A stretch of DNA of 64,000 nt from Nocardioides okcheonensis (GCF_020991065.1 NZ_CP087710.1:930001-994000), one strand, 5' to 3'. Shown: positions 1-8,265, counted from the first letter of the stretch. Notes: generated by a model from the sequence alone, not told the origin. Program-made: numbers and translations.

Positions 1-302
1 TGGCTCCACTCGCTCGTGACCGAGAGGATGGCGATCATCGGCAGGATGACCGACATGGGCAACCCGATCGCCGTCGCGAAGCTCTCGTAGGTGACGGCGT
101 TGTCCGGGGCGAACGCGATGACGGACCCGGTCGCGACGACCGACAGGACGCCGATGCTGACGAGCATCCAGAACCCCGAGCGGGTGTCGAACATCTTGCG
201 CAGCTCGACCTGGACGAGCCGCCCGGTCGGGATCGGGGGGACGGCCCGGCGCACCGCTTCGGCGTCCGTCGAGGCGGTCGACGGGACGGTCGCGGCGCTC
301 AT
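1..302 (-). CDS. ABC-2 type transporter permease, N-terminal part (cut by window edge)
   Basis: Reading on the minus strand from an ATG at 302 gives an open frame of 100 codons that runs off the left edge. After about 40 hydrophilic residues (with the segment LVQVELRKMFDTRSGFW) there are two hydrophobic stretches typical of ABC-2 permeases, the membrane half of drug, lantibiotic or Na+ exporters. The ATG overlaps the stop of the upstream ATPase gene by four bases (ATGA at 299-302), so the two are translationally coupled and almost certainly form one exporter. The substrate cannot be told from sequence. Confidence 0.8.
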   Translation of the reverse strand, partial: MSAATVPSTASTDAEAVRRAVPPIPTGRLVQVELRKMFDTRSGFWMLVSIGVLSVVATGSVIAFAPDNAVTYESFATAIGLPMSVILPMIAILSVTSEWS

Positions 303-1198
303 GCTGCCGCCCCTTCGCGCTGGGTGTCGGCCGTGAGGGACAGGAACATGTCCTCGAGCCCTGCGCCCTCGGCCGACCGGAGCTCGGTGAGGGCGATGCC
401 GGCGGCGAGGGCCACGGCCCCCACCCGGGCGGGCTCGGCCTCCGTGCGGACCGAGCCGTCGCCGGCGAGCGTGCTCGCGATCCCGGCCCGCTCGAGCGCG
501 TGCGCGAGGTCGCGCGGCGACGACGCACGGGCCAGCGTGCCGGCGGCCGCCAGGAGCTCCTCCTTCGTGCCGGACGCAACGATCCTGCCATGACCGATCA
601 CGACCAGGTCGTCGGCGACGACCTCGATCTCGTGGAGCAGGTGCGACGACAGCAGCACCGTGCCGCCCCGGCTCGCGAAGCCGGTCAGCAGGTCGCGCAT
701 CCAGCGGATCCCGGCCGGGTCGAGCCCGTTGGCCGGCTCGTCGAGGATCAGCACGTGCGGGTCGCCGAGCAGGGCGGTGGCGATGCCGAGTCGCTGGCGC
801 ATCCCGAGCGAGTAGGCGCGCACCCGGCGCCCGGCCTCGGCGGGCGTCAGGCTGACCCGCTCGAGCATCTCGTCGACCCGCCCGCGGGGCAGGCCCATGG
901 TGTGCGAGGCGACGGTGAGGACCTCGCGCCCGGTCCGACCGGCGTGCTGAGCCGAGGCGTCCAGCAGGACGCCCACCTCGCGTCCGGGGTTGGGCAGGTC
1001 GACGAACCGTGCGCCGTCGATGGTGGCGGAGCCGGACGAGGGCGCGGTCAGGCCCACCATCATGCGCATCGTGGTGGACTTCCCGGCGCCGTTCGGGCCG
1101 AGGAAGCCGGTCACGCGGCCGGGTCGGGCGGTGAAGGAGACGTCGTCGACCGCGGTGGAGCCGGCGTACGTCCGGGTCAGGGACTGGACTGTGATCAT
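299..1198 (-). CDS. ABC transporter ATP-binding protein (exporter type)
   Basis: 299-residue ATPase that powers the adjoining ABC-2 permease. Walker A GPNGAGKST is at residues 34-42, the signature LGMRQ at about 131-135, and Walker B VLILDEP with the catalytic Glu near 149-155, followed by the SSHLL switch-His region. The length and the C-terminal extension after the nucleotide-binding domain fit the CcmA/NatA/BcrA-like group (COG1131). It starts at ATG 1198 and is the first gene of a two-gene operon with the permease. These families export antibiotics, lipids or ions, and nothing here fixes the cargo. Confidence 0.92.
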   Translation of the reverse strand: MITVQSLTRTYAGSTAVDDVSFTARPGRVTGFLGPNGAGKSTTMRMMVGLTAPSSGSATIDGARFVDLPNPGREVGVLLDASAQHAGRTGREVLTVASHTMGLPRGRVDEMLERVSLTPAEAGRRVRAYSLGMRQRLGIATALLGDPHVLILDEPANGLDPAGIRWMRDLLTGFASRGGTVLLSSHLLHEIEVVADDLVVIGHGRIVASGTKEELLAAAGTLARASSPRDLAHALERAGIASTLAGDGSVRTEAEPARVGAVALAAGIALTELRSAEGAGLEDMFLSLTADTQREGAAA

Positions 1199-1283
1199 GG
1201 CTCCACCCTCGACGCGTCGCGTCGCGAGCGGATCGGCTCGATGGCCGGTCCTGCTGGCCGAAAGTACGAGGCCGGTCGACCGC

Positions 1284-1760
1284 CTACTCGCCGGAGCCGT
1301 CGGACCGCTCGCTCGGGGCCGGGACGGCGTCGAGCCGGCCGAGCATGTCGGTGAGGTGGCGGCGCAGCTGCTCGGAGTGCTCGGAGGCGACCCGCCGCAG
1401 GCGCGTGGCCTCCGACTCCTGCTGCGCGCGGTGCTGGTCGGCGTCCGCGCGGACGCTGTCGGCCTCGGCTCGCGCCTCGCCGATCGTCTTCTCGGCGGCC
1501 CGACGCGCGTCCTCGAGCATCGCGTCGGCGTCGCGCTGGGCGGCGCGCGTGACCTCGGCCGCCTCCTCCTTCGCGGCGGCGACGATCCCGTCGGCCTCGG
1601 CGCGGGCGTCGGCGCGCCACTGGTCGGTCTCGCGCGCGGTCATCTCGAGCAGCCGCGCCGCCGACGGCGAGCGCGGCGCGGGCACGTCGAGCTGCGCTCC
1701 GGGCTGGTCCTGCTCGCCCGCGTCGCCGCCGACGGTCCGGTCGAAGTCCTGGTCCAACAC
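1284..1760 (-). CDS. Alanine/glutamate-rich coiled-coil protein, DivIVA-like
   Basis: 158 residues from a GTG at 1760. That start is chosen because AGGAGG sits 5 nt upstream of it, whereas the longer frame to 1817 has no ribosome site. A short acidic N-terminal tail is followed by about 120 residues of continuous heptad-like helix rich in A, E, R and D (for example AKEEAAEVTRAAQRDADAML). It resembles the coiled-coil half of actinobacterial DivIVA/Wag31-type proteins but lacks a recognisable N-terminal membrane-binding DivIVA motif. A structural or polar-growth role is only an inference. Confidence 0.7.
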   Translation of the reverse strand: MLDQDFDRTVGGDAGEQDQPGAQLDVPAPRSPSAARLLEMTARETDQWRADARAEADGIVAAAKEEAAEVTRAAQRDADAMLEDARRAAEKTIGEARAEADSVRADADQHRAQQESEATRLRRVASEHSEQLRRHLTDMLGRLDAVPAPSERSDGSGE

Positions 1761-1976
1761 GTGCGCCTCCTCTGTTGCCCCCGCAGTGATGTCTGCAGCA
1801 GCGTACGAGGTCAGCACCCCACCTGCCGAGGGCGGGCGGCAGATCAGTCTTCGTCCTCACCCACGGACGTGGTCCCCGCAGCGGTCGTGGAGCCCGTCCG
1901 GACCGCCCGGCCGACGCCTAGGATCATCGTCATCCACACGTTGGATCCCTGACCTCCGGCCCCTGGGAGAGCGACC

Positions 1977-2567
1977 ATGACGCACAGCGTTGCCTGGACG
2001 GACGGACGCTGGACGAACGAGCCCGCCGAGGTCGTGGCCGAGGGCGACGGCCTGCGCGTCACGGCCCGTGAGGGCAGCGACGCCTGGCGCCTCACGTCCT
2101 ACGGGTTCATCCACTCCAGCGAGCACGCGCTGCTGGCCACGATGGACCCCGAGTCCGCGGTCGAGGTCCAGTTCCGTCTCGACCTCGCCGAGCAGTTCGA
2201 CCAGGCCGGCATCTTCGTGAAGGTCGACGACCACTCGTGGGTCAAGGCCGGCGTCGAGCTCAGCGACGGGGAGGAGAGCCTCGGCGCCGTCGTCACCCGG
2301 GGCGCGTCGGACTGGTCGCTGTCCCCCGTGCCGGCCTGGGCCGGGCGCCTGGTGACCGTCCGCGGCAGCTGGTCGGGCAACGCGCTGACGATCCGCGCGC
2401 GGGTGGACGACGAGCCCTGGCGGCTGGTCCGCGTGGCGCCCCTGGAGACGTCGGGACCCGTCACGGCCGGGCCGTTCTGCTGTGCGCCGACCCGGTCCGG
2501 GCTCACGGTGCACTTCACGTCGTGGCGGACCACCCCGCCCGACACCGGGCTGCACCCGAGCACGTGA
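1977..2567 (+). CDS. DUF1349 domain protein (concanavalin-like fold)
   Basis: 196 residues filling one DUF1349 domain, a family with a concanavalin-A-like beta sandwich once described as regulation-of-enolase-1-like. Typical segments are QAGIFVKVDDHSWVKAG near residues 77-93 and GAVVTRGASDWS soon after. There is no signal peptide or membrane segment, so it is probably cytoplasmic. GGGAGAG lies just ahead of the ATG, and a possible -10 (TAGGAT) lies about 55 nt upstream. It faces away from the coiled-coil gene. The ligand or reaction is unknown for the family. Confidence 0.85.
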   Translation: MTHSVAWTDGRWTNEPAEVVAEGDGLRVTAREGSDAWRLTSYGFIHSSEHALLATMDPESAVEVQFRLDLAEQFDQAGIFVKVDDHSWVKAGVELSDGEESLGAVVTRGASDWSLSPVPAWAGRLVTVRGSWSGNALTIRARVDDEPWRLVRVAPLETSGPVTAGPFCCAPTRSGLTVHFTSWRTTPPDTGLHPST

Positions 2568-2671
2568 GCCCGGTCGGCGAGTGTCTCCCCGCCGCCGGGC
2601 ATCCCCACGGGTGATCCGTGGCGACGGTCCGTCGGCTTGTGTGGAGGAACCACTGACACGAAGGAGCACAC

Positions 2672-3115
2672 ATGTCTGATGACGCCAAGGCCGCCAAGGA
2701 GCTCGTCGAAACGCTGAAGGACGGCGAGAAGGGGTTCGCGGACGCCGCCGACAAGCTCCGCGACGGGGAGCACCCGGAGTGGGCGACGACCCTCCACCGC
2801 CTGTCGGAGCAGCGCGCCGGGTTCTGGCGCGAGATCGTCGAGCTCGGCCACGAGTACGGCGACGACGTCGACAAGAGCGGCTCGGTCGCCGCAGCCCTGC
2901 ACCGCGGCTGGATCTCCCTGAAGGACGCGCTCACCGGCGACGACGCCGAGGCCGTCCTCAAGGCCGCCGCCACCGGCGAGGACCACGCAGTCTCGGAGTA
3001 CGAGGACGCCCTCAAGCTCGACCTCAGCGCCGGCTTCCGCGAGGTCGTCGTCCGCCAGCAGGCCGCGGTCGTCGCGGCCCGCGACGAGGTCAAGGCGCTG
3101 CAGACCGCCGCCTGA
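2672..3115 (+). CDS. PA2169-type four-helix-bundle protein (DUF2383)
   Basis: 147-residue, mostly helical protein of the DUF2383/PA2169 ferritin-like family. It shows the typical opening KELVETLKDGEKGFADAAD, a central LHRGWISLKDALTGDD segment and a last helix VVVRQQAAVVAARDEV. AAGGAG lies 8 nt before the ATG. Family members are small stress-associated proteins of unknown biochemical role, and metal binding as in ferritins is not established. A strong hairpin follows the stop, so it is probably a single-gene transcript. Confidence 0.85.
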   Translation: MSDDAKAAKELVETLKDGEKGFADAADKLRDGEHPEWATTLHRLSEQRAGFWREIVELGHEYGDDVDKSGSVAAALHRGWISLKDALTGDDAEAVLKAAATGEDHAVSEYEDALKLDLSAGFREVVVRQQAAVVAARDEVKALQTAA

Positions 3116-3126
3116 TCGGCTCGTGT

Positions 3127-3153
3127 CCGGCGCCGCGGTCACCGCGGCGCCGG
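3127..3153. terminator. Hairpin terminator between convergent genes
   Basis: A 13-bp perfect inverted repeat, CCGGCGCCGCGGT and its complement, is separated by one base and lies 11 nt after the DUF2383 gene and 29 nt from the end of the convergent membrane-protein gene. The apical pairs must open to form a loop. There is no T-run, as is usual for high-GC actinobacterial terminators. It may serve both genes. Confidence 0.65.
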
Positions 3154-3182
3154 GCCCTGCCGTTCGGGGCCCAGCGACGACG

Positions 3183-3872
3183 TCAGGTGGGATCGGGCAG
3201 CAGGAAGTGCCCCGTGACGAGCCACCAGGCGGCGTCCGCCGCCATGACGAGCCCCGCCAGCACCAGTGTCGCGGTCCCGACGCGAGCGAGAACCGGCCGA
3301 GCCCGCGGCATCAGGTCACGCAGCCACGCGACCGCGCGGCCATGGCGGCGCAGCATGATGGCGAAGGCGAGCGCGATGAGCGGGAGCTGGCTCGTCACGA
3401 TCCACGTCACGTGGGCCAACGCGATCTCGGGCACCGACTCGCTCCGCCCGGCAAGCACCACCAGGCCCACGAAGGTGGGATCGAGCGGCGCTGACGCGGC
3501 GAACACGAGGCCACCGGCCACCAGGGCCGAGCCGGTGCGGCCCGGACGGGCAGGCCTGGGCGGCCGCACGTCGCGGCGCCGCAGCCGCGCCACCGCCCAC
3601 GCGAGGAGCGCCCCCGCGAGCACGGCCTCGATCGCCGCGCCGAGCCAGTCCGGCGGGAGGACGGACGTCCAGTCGAAGTCCTGCAGCTGCTGACCGAGGG
3701 TCATCGTGAGGATCGTGCCCAGCAACGCGGTGCCCGCCACCACGATCGCGGTGAAGACCAGCACCGTTCGTTCGCGAGCGCCCGCAGCGAGCGACCCCAG
3801 GGCCAACAGCACGCCAGCCGGGTCGATCCCTGCTGTCCCGAGCGCCAGCGCGGTGACGAACAGTCCGGACAT
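3183..3872 (-). CDS. GAP-family (Sap-like) polytopic membrane protein
   Basis: 229 residues with about six hydrophobic segments: residues 3-28, 38-58, a segment near 80-95, then three in the C-terminal half separated by a basic loop ([17 protein letters not shown]). The layout and the opening ALALGTAGIDPAGVLLAL fit the actinobacterial GAP family, named for transporters linked to surface glycopeptidolipid and sulfolipid addressing in mycobacteria. Transport of a lipid or another solute is a family-level guess. It starts at ATG 3872 and stands alone. Confidence 0.65.
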   Translation of the reverse strand: MSGLFVTALALGTAGIDPAGVLLALGSLAAGARERTVLVFTAIVVAGTALLGTILTMTLGQQLQDFDWTSVLPPDWLGAAIEAVLAGALLAWAVARLRRRDVRPPRPARPGRTGSALVAGGLVFAASAPLDPTFVGLVVLAGRSESVPEIALAHVTWIVTSQLPLIALAFAIMLRRHGRAVAWLRDLMPRARPVLARVGTATLVLAGLVMAADAAWWLVTGHFLLPDPT

Positions 3873-3940
3873 GGTGGAAGCCTAGGAAGCGGACGAAAAC
3901 ACGGGGGCCACACCGTCTCGGCGCGTGCCCGTCGGCACGC

Positions 3941-4291
3941 TCAGCGAACAGCGTGGTTGCCGTACAGCGCGAACGCGACAGCGAACACGCTCAGCACGGC
4001 CACGAACGTCAGCCAGCGCCCCACCACGGTCCACCCGTCGGCCGCGTCGTGCGGCCCGGCCTGTGCGGCGGAGCCGTGCGCCTGCACGTGACCGAGCAGG
4101 CCGGTGTCGTGGTCGGCATAACGAGCGGCCGCTTCGCGGGCTCGTGCCCCTGCACGCGCACCCAGCACCTGCTGGCGGACATCGACGTCGATGACCTGGC
4201 GTGGACGGACCGCAGCGGGCGGGGTGGCCGACGTCGCAGGACGCACCACCAGCGTCCGCGAGACCTCACTAACGTCCACCGGCATCGGCAT
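3941..4291 (-). CDS. Hypothetical protein with C-terminal membrane anchor
   Basis: 116 residues if started at the ATG at 4291; an in-frame ATG at 4285 is equally possible and neither has a clear ribosome site. The body is basic and alanine-rich with no family recognised. The last 28 residues form one transmembrane helix (VVGRWLTFVAVLSVFAVAFAL) followed by a short polar tail, so it would be a tail-anchored protein. The long antisense frame over this region is a codon-bias shadow. The base composition is slightly less GC-rich than that of its neighbours. Confidence 0.45.
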   Translation of the reverse strand: MPMPVDVSEVSRTLVVRPATSATPPAAVRPRQVIDVDVRQQVLGARAGARAREAAARYADHDTGLLGHVQAHGSAAQAGPHDAADGWTVVGRWLTFVAVLSVFAVAFALYGNHAVR

Positions 4292-4519
4292 GCACGCGAC
4301 CGTAGGCACGAACCGTGCTCGCAAGCGGCCGGTGAGCACGACGTACCCGCAATCAGGGACGCGAGGCGAGCCCGCGGCAGCGACGGTCTGCCTCGCGTCC
4401 AGCGGTGCCTCACCCACCTTCTGGAGTGTGGGAGCGTGGCTCAGCCGTCACTGGCACGGCGAACTGTGCGACGTGCTGTCCAGTCGACCATGGGCCCTGC
4501 GCACATCGACCCGCGCGCG

Positions 4520-4981
4520 TCACGGGGCGGGCGGGAACTCCGCCCCGGCAAGCGCGAGCAGTGCAGTGGTCGAGCCGTCGAGGTAGGCGATGACTGCTTC
4601 GCCGCTGCGTCGGCTCATTCGAGCAGCGAGAGCATCGAGGTCTCGAAGCATCGGAAGCACGTGAGCGACGACGGTGTCACGGCCGGCGTCGGTGAGCTCG
4701 ATCGCCACCCGGCGGCGGTCCTCGGGGTCACTCGTACGGCGCGCGTGGTCACGCTTCTCGAGGCGCCTCAACAGGTGGGTCACGGCGCCTTGACTGATGC
4801 CGAGGCGCCCAGCGAGCTCCACCGCACTCAGGGGTCCGACCATCAGGTGCTCGAGGGCATCCACGTCCGTACGTGAAACCCCGAGCGTGCGAGCAAGATG
4901 ACCTTGAGCACGTGTGTGTGCCAGCAACACTCGTTGCAGCGCCGTTGACAGTGGGTCGTGCGGAACGTCTTCAGGTGTCAT
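4520..4981 (-). CDS. MarR-family transcriptional regulator
   Basis: 153 residues from ATG 4981; the frame is open further upstream, but that part would lie inside the divergent gene. It is a winged-helix MarR protein: the recognition region is LAGRLGISQGAVTHLLRRLEK at about residues 56-76, followed by the wing with the typical D-x-R motif (SDPEDRRRVAIELTDAG). It lies 42 bp from and divergent to an NAD(P)-binding oxidoreductase-like gene, the usual arrangement for a repressor that controls itself and its neighbour. The ligand is unknown. Confidence 0.88.
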   Translation of the reverse strand: MTPEDVPHDPLSTALQRVLLAHTRAQGHLARTLGVSRTDVDALEHLMVGPLSAVELAGRLGISQGAVTHLLRRLEKRDHARRTSDPEDRRRVAIELTDAGRDTVVAHVLPMLRDLDALAARMSRRSGEAVIAYLDGSTTALLALAGAEFPPAP

Positions 4982-4990
4982 ACTGCTTGC

Positions 4991-5003
4991 ATATCTAAAG
5001 TAT
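4991..5003. promoter_or_regulatory. Candidate MarR operator in divergent promoter
   Basis: The 42-bp gap between the divergent MarR and NAD(P)-binding genes contains a short AT-rich island with the imperfect palindrome ATATCTAAAGTAT (pattern ATA-n2-T-n-A-n2-TAT). In a genome above 70% GC such an island between a regulator and its target is a likely promoter and operator. Its boundaries are inferred by eye. Confidence 0.4.
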
Positions 5004-5023
5004 CGGCGAGGACGGTGGCACGC

Positions 5024-5662
5024 ATGAGAATCGGTCTCCTCGGAGCGACTGGCGGAAGTGGAGAGGCGCTTCTGAGTCTGGCATGCGAAGCAGGCCACGA
5101 CGTCCGCGTCGTCGCTCGACGCCCCGACGCGGTCCAGGTCCCGAAGGGAGCGTCGGTCCACGTCGCGTTGGGTGACGCCACCGACCCGGCAGCGCTCGGC
5201 TCTGGACTCGACGGCTGCGAGGTCGTCGTCAACCTCGTCGGCGTGAGCGGCCTGCTCGCCGCGCGGCGTGGCACCACGGTCTACTCACGGAGCGTCGCGG
5301 CCCTCGTCGCCGCAGCTCCTACAGCCGGATTCTCCCGCGTGGTGCTCGTCACCAGCGGCGGAGTCGTGGACCAACCGGATGACGGCTGGTTCTACACGCA
5401 CGTCCTCAAGCGCCACTTCCTCGAGCCGACGTACCGCGACATGCGCCTCGCGGAGCGATCACTCCAGCACAGCGACCTGGGCTGGACCATCGTCCGCCCC
5501 GGCTACCTCACGGGCGACAAGCAACGCACCGACTACCGCGTCAGCATCGATGCCCCCCTGGCCAAGGACGGCTCGTTGAGCAGGTGGAGCCTCGCGCACG
5601 CCATCCTCCAGCGGGCACTCAGCGACGAGGCGCTCGGCCACACGCTTGCCGTGGCCACGTGA
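5024..5662 (+). CDS. NAD(P)-binding atypical SDR-family protein
   Basis: 212 residues with an N-terminal Rossmann motif GATGGSG at about residues 7-13 and the NmrA/SDR-a5-like layout (second strand VRVVARRPDAV, then VVNLVGVSG, VVLVTSGGV and the late WTIVRPGYLT motif). Such proteins are short atypical short-chain dehydrogenases that sense or use NAD(P)H. The ATG at 5024 is chosen because the upstream extension overlaps the divergent MarR gene. Its likely job is a MarR-controlled stress or detoxification reductase; this is inferred from context. Confidence 0.82.
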   Translation: MRIGLLGATGGSGEALLSLACEAGHDVRVVARRPDAVQVPKGASVHVALGDATDPAALGSGLDGCEVVVNLVGVSGLLAARRGTTVYSRSVAALVAAAPTAGFSRVVLVTSGGVVDQPDDGWFYTHVLKRHFLEPTYRDMRLAERSLQHSDLGWTIVRPGYLTGDKQRTDYRVSIDAPLAKDGSLSRWSLAHAILQRALSDEALGHTLAVAT

Positions 5663-5756
5663 GACACGCAGGTCCTGAAGACGCGCTCGGTGACGAAAGG
5701 GGGCGACCTGCCCGGCATCAGCGACCGGCTCGGACGGAAGCACGTACCCGTGCCCC

Positions 5757-7007
5757 TCACGTCCGCATGGTGAAGCTGACCTGGTTGTCGGCGTGGATGG
5801 TCTTGGCGTAGCGCGGGTCGTGGGCCAGGCGGTGGTGGCGCGGGCACAGCAACCGCCCGTTCACCAGATCGGTCGCACCACCGTTGGACCACGGGTCGTC
5901 GTGGTGGGCATGACACCCCGACGCGGTCGTCTCACACCCCTTCGCGGTGCACCCGCCGTCCCGCAACCCCAGCGCGATCCGCTGCGCCTTGCTGAAGAGC
6001 CGCCGCGACCGTCCCAGGTCCAGCACCTGCCCGTCGCCGCCGAGCACCACCGGGACGATCCCGGCCTCGCACGCCAGCCGGCGGGCCTGGGCCGCCGACA
6101 TCCGCGTGCCGTCGTCCAGCAGCGCCACCGCGTGCTCACCCAGCAGGTCCTGCAACGTCACCGCCACCACCACCGACACGCTCACGCCCGCGGTCTGCGG
6201 GGTCGCGTCCAGCGGGTACCGCTCGACGTACTCCACGAACGCCTCACCCATCCGCCGCCGCGACGGCTTCCACACACCGTTCTCGTCGCGCAGGTCCCCC
6301 TCGGTGTGCCGGGCCGGGTTCGCCAACGCCTGCAGGATCCGCCGCAGGATCGCACCCACGTGCGAGGGGACCGTGAACCGGCCGTGGCAGCGGCCCTCAC
6401 CGTCGTCCGACATCAAGAACGACACCGACTCCGCCGCCCGGCGCTCCTCCTCGGCCAGCGCGTCGGCCTCGGCCGACTCCCCCACCTCGGGTGCCACCAC
6501 GTCCAGGATCCGCTTCCCGATCTGCCGCAACGCCCTCGCATCATGCAGCCGCGCGTAGGCCAGCAGCCTCGCCTCGGCCTCCTCCCGCACGGCGACGTCG
6601 ACACGGTCCGGCAGCGCATCAACCGCCTCGACGATCGCCCGCGCCTGCTCCGCCCGCAGCGTGCCGTCGGCAAGCAGACGCCCGACCTCCGGGTGGTTCT
6701 CCATCGCGCGCCCCAGCGCCAGGTCGCGGCGTACCTCACGCCGCGTGGACCGCGTCTCGGCCGCGACCCACGGAACCGCGTCCCGAGAACCCTCCACCGT
6801 CCCGACGTCGTCCGAGGCCGCCAGCACCCGCGAGAGCAGCCCGTCCAGCTGCGACCGCGCCGCCACCAGCTCCACCAGCGCCGCCCGCTTCTCCCCCACC
6901 GACATGAACACCGGCTCCACCGGCGCCACACCCTTCAACGACGCACGCAGGTCCACGGCGCACTCCACGATCGGATGCAGCTGCTCCACCGGATCCACCA
7001 GGGTCAT
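5757..7007 (-). CDS. DUF222 domain HNH endonuclease (13E12-repeat family)
   Basis: 416 residues. The first 300 or so form the DUF222 domain found in the mycobacterial 13E12 repeat family. The C-terminus (about residues 353-397) is an HNH nuclease with CTAKGCETTASGCHAHHDD, the central Asn in WSNGGATDLVNGRLLC and the last His pair PRHHRLAHD. The start at ATG 7007 is fixed by GAGGAGG 9 nt upstream. Members occur in many copies in actinobacterial genomes and are suspected mobile or DNA-damage-linked nucleases. A near-consensus LexA box and a tandem repeat lie upstream of this copy. Confidence 0.9.
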   Translation of the reverse strand: MTLVDPVEQLHPIVECAVDLRASLKGVAPVEPVFMSVGEKRAALVELVAARSQLDGLLSRVLAASDDVGTVEGSRDAVPWVAAETRSTRREVRRDLALGRAMENHPEVGRLLADGTLRAEQARAIVEAVDALPDRVDVAVREEAEARLLAYARLHDARALRQIGKRILDVVAPEVGESAEADALAEEERRAAESVSFLMSDDGEGRCHGRFTVPSHVGAILRRILQALANPARHTEGDLRDENGVWKPSRRRMGEAFVEYVERYPLDATPQTAGVSVSVVVAVTLQDLLGEHAVALLDDGTRMSAAQARRLACEAGIVPVVLGGDGQVLDLGRSRRLFSKAQRIALGLRDGGCTAKGCETTASGCHAHHDDPWSNGGATDLVNGRLLCPRHHRLAHDPRYAKTIHADNQVSFTMRT

Positions 7008-7220
7008 CCAGAGCCACCTCCTCGCACGCACGTCACTGACAACCGCCCGGGTCCGGGGCGGAGCGGTGAGGCATGGGGTGGCGTCGAAGGCCTGGCGTCA
7101 CCTGTGAGCCCTACGGCATCCCGTGAGCACCACCACGGGTTCTATGGGTGACTGACCCGGTCCCGGGCCCTCCGTCACCTCAGACGAGAGAACCGTTCCG
7201 GACCGGCGTGCTACGCACGA

Positions 7221-7236
7221 TCGTACACCTGTTCGA
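7221..7236. promoter_or_regulatory. LexA (SOS) box
   Basis: TCGTACACCTGTTCGA matches the actinobacterial SOS box TCGAAC-N4-GTTCGA at 11 of 12 defined positions. It lies 213 bp upstream of the DUF222/HNH gene, the only gene pointing away from it; the gene on its other side is convergent. The interval 7008-7422 holds no convincing gene, only this site and the tandem repeat at 7288-7410. Confidence 0.6.
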
Positions 7237-7287
7237 ATGCGTGAGCAAGGAGTGCCGACACCTGTGGAGGAACTGCTGTCCTTGGTC

Positions 7288-7410
7288 GAGGGGTCTCGAG
7301 ACGGGACTCCGTCCCTCCTCGACCACCGAGTGCCGTTCGTCCCTCCTCGACCAGCGAGTGCCGAGGGGTCTCGAGACGGGACTCCGTCCCTCCTCGACCA
7401 GCGAGCGCCG
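7288..7410. repeat. 48-bp interspersed/tandem repeat, two full copies and one partial
   Basis: Two 48-bp copies (7288-7335 and 7363-7410) differ at two positions. Between them lies a 27-bp copy of the 3' part of the unit (7337-7363). Each full copy contains the palindrome GTCTCGAGAC and a CCCTCCTCGACC end that can pair with the GGTCGAGGGG at its start, so each can fold into a hairpin. This is the architecture of repetitive extragenic palindromes. It lies downstream of the SDR gene at 7423 and upstream of the HNH gene. Confidence 0.75.
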
Positions 7411-7422
7411 CGGGGCTAGCGC

Positions 7423-8265
7423 TCAGCCGATCCCGACCAGCGCGGCCGACCGCTCCCAGAGCCCGTCGATGAGCGCCTGGTCGCTGGCCTGCCTGTTCTC
7501 CCGGCCGTCGACGTGGAAGCGGCTGAAGTACCGCCCGTTGACCTCGGGGTCAGGGCCGCGCTCGGCGAGGGCGACCAGCGGCGCGGCACCGTCGGGGACG
7601 CTGATCGTGGCGAAGCGGGCGAGCGGCGTGCGGTAGAGCAGGCCGACGATCCGGGAGTCGCGGCCGAAGGAGCTGCCCACCGGCCCGGGGTGCACGGCGG
7701 CCGAGGTGATCCCGTCGTCCGCCCACCGGTCGGCGATGCCGCGGGTGAAGAGGATGTTCATCAGCTTGCCGGTGCCGTAGGCGGGGAACTCGCGCGCCTT
7801 GCGGTGCTCGTAGTCGAGGTCGTCGAGCACGACCTTGCCCATCAGGTTGCCGATGCTGGAGGTGTTCACCACGAGCGAGCGTCCCGCCGCGGCCAGCGTC
7901 GGGCGCAGCAGGTTGGTCAGCAGGAACGGCGCGAGGTGGTTGACCTGGAAGTTGGGCTCGTGGCCGTCGTGGGTCGTCCTCGACGGCGAGAAGGTGCCGC
8001 CGGCGTTGTTCATCAGCACGTCGAGCGTGCCGGCGCGGTCCGCGACCTGCCCGGCGAGGCGGCGTACGTCGTCGAGGCGGGCGAAGTCGGCGACCAGCGG
8101 CTCCGTGCCGACGGCCTCCGCGACCGGGCGCAGCTTGTCGCGCGAGCGCCCCGTGACGAGGACCGTCGCGCCCCGCTGGGCCAGGACCCTGGCGGTCTCC
8201 GCGCCGATCCCGTCGCTCGCCCCGGTCACCAGCACCGTGCGGCCGGCCATCGTCTGATCAGTCAT
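7423..8265 (-). CDS. Short-chain dehydrogenase/reductase (SDR) family protein
   Basis: 280-residue classical SDR with the cofactor motif TGASDGIG near residues 14-21, the NNAG motif (MNNAGG) at about 85-90, a Ser in NTSSIGN, and the catalytic Tyr/Lys pair in YGTGK. The layout is retinol-dehydrogenase or oxidoreductase-like, using NAD(P)H on an unknown alcohol or ketone. It starts at ATG 8265 and is transcribed away from the dehydrogenase terminator at 8310-8347. No coupled neighbours are seen. Confidence 0.88.
   Translation of the reverse strand: MTDQTMAGRTVLVTGASDGIGAETARVLAQRGATVLVTGRSRDKLRPVAEAVGTEPLVADFARLDDVRRLAGQVADRAGTLDVLMNNAGGTFSPSRTTHDGHEPNFQVNHLAPFLLTNLLRPTLAAAGRSLVVNTSSIGNLMGKVVLDDLDYEHRKAREFPAYGTGKLMNILFTRGIADRWADDGITSAAVHPGPVGSSFGRDSRIVGLLYRTPLARFATISVPDGAAPLVALAERGPDPEVNGRYFSRFHVDGRENRQASDQALIDGLWERSAALVGIG

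Noticed and set aside
3953..4876. 307-codon plus-strand gene opposite the MarR and tail-anchored protein genes
   Set aside because: No ribosome site or domain, and it overlaps the real MarR gene on the other strand.
7148..7636. 162-codon plus-strand frame over the repeat cluster
   Set aside because: It contains the tandem repeat translated as duplicated peptide, then runs antisense into the SDR gene; no ribosome site.
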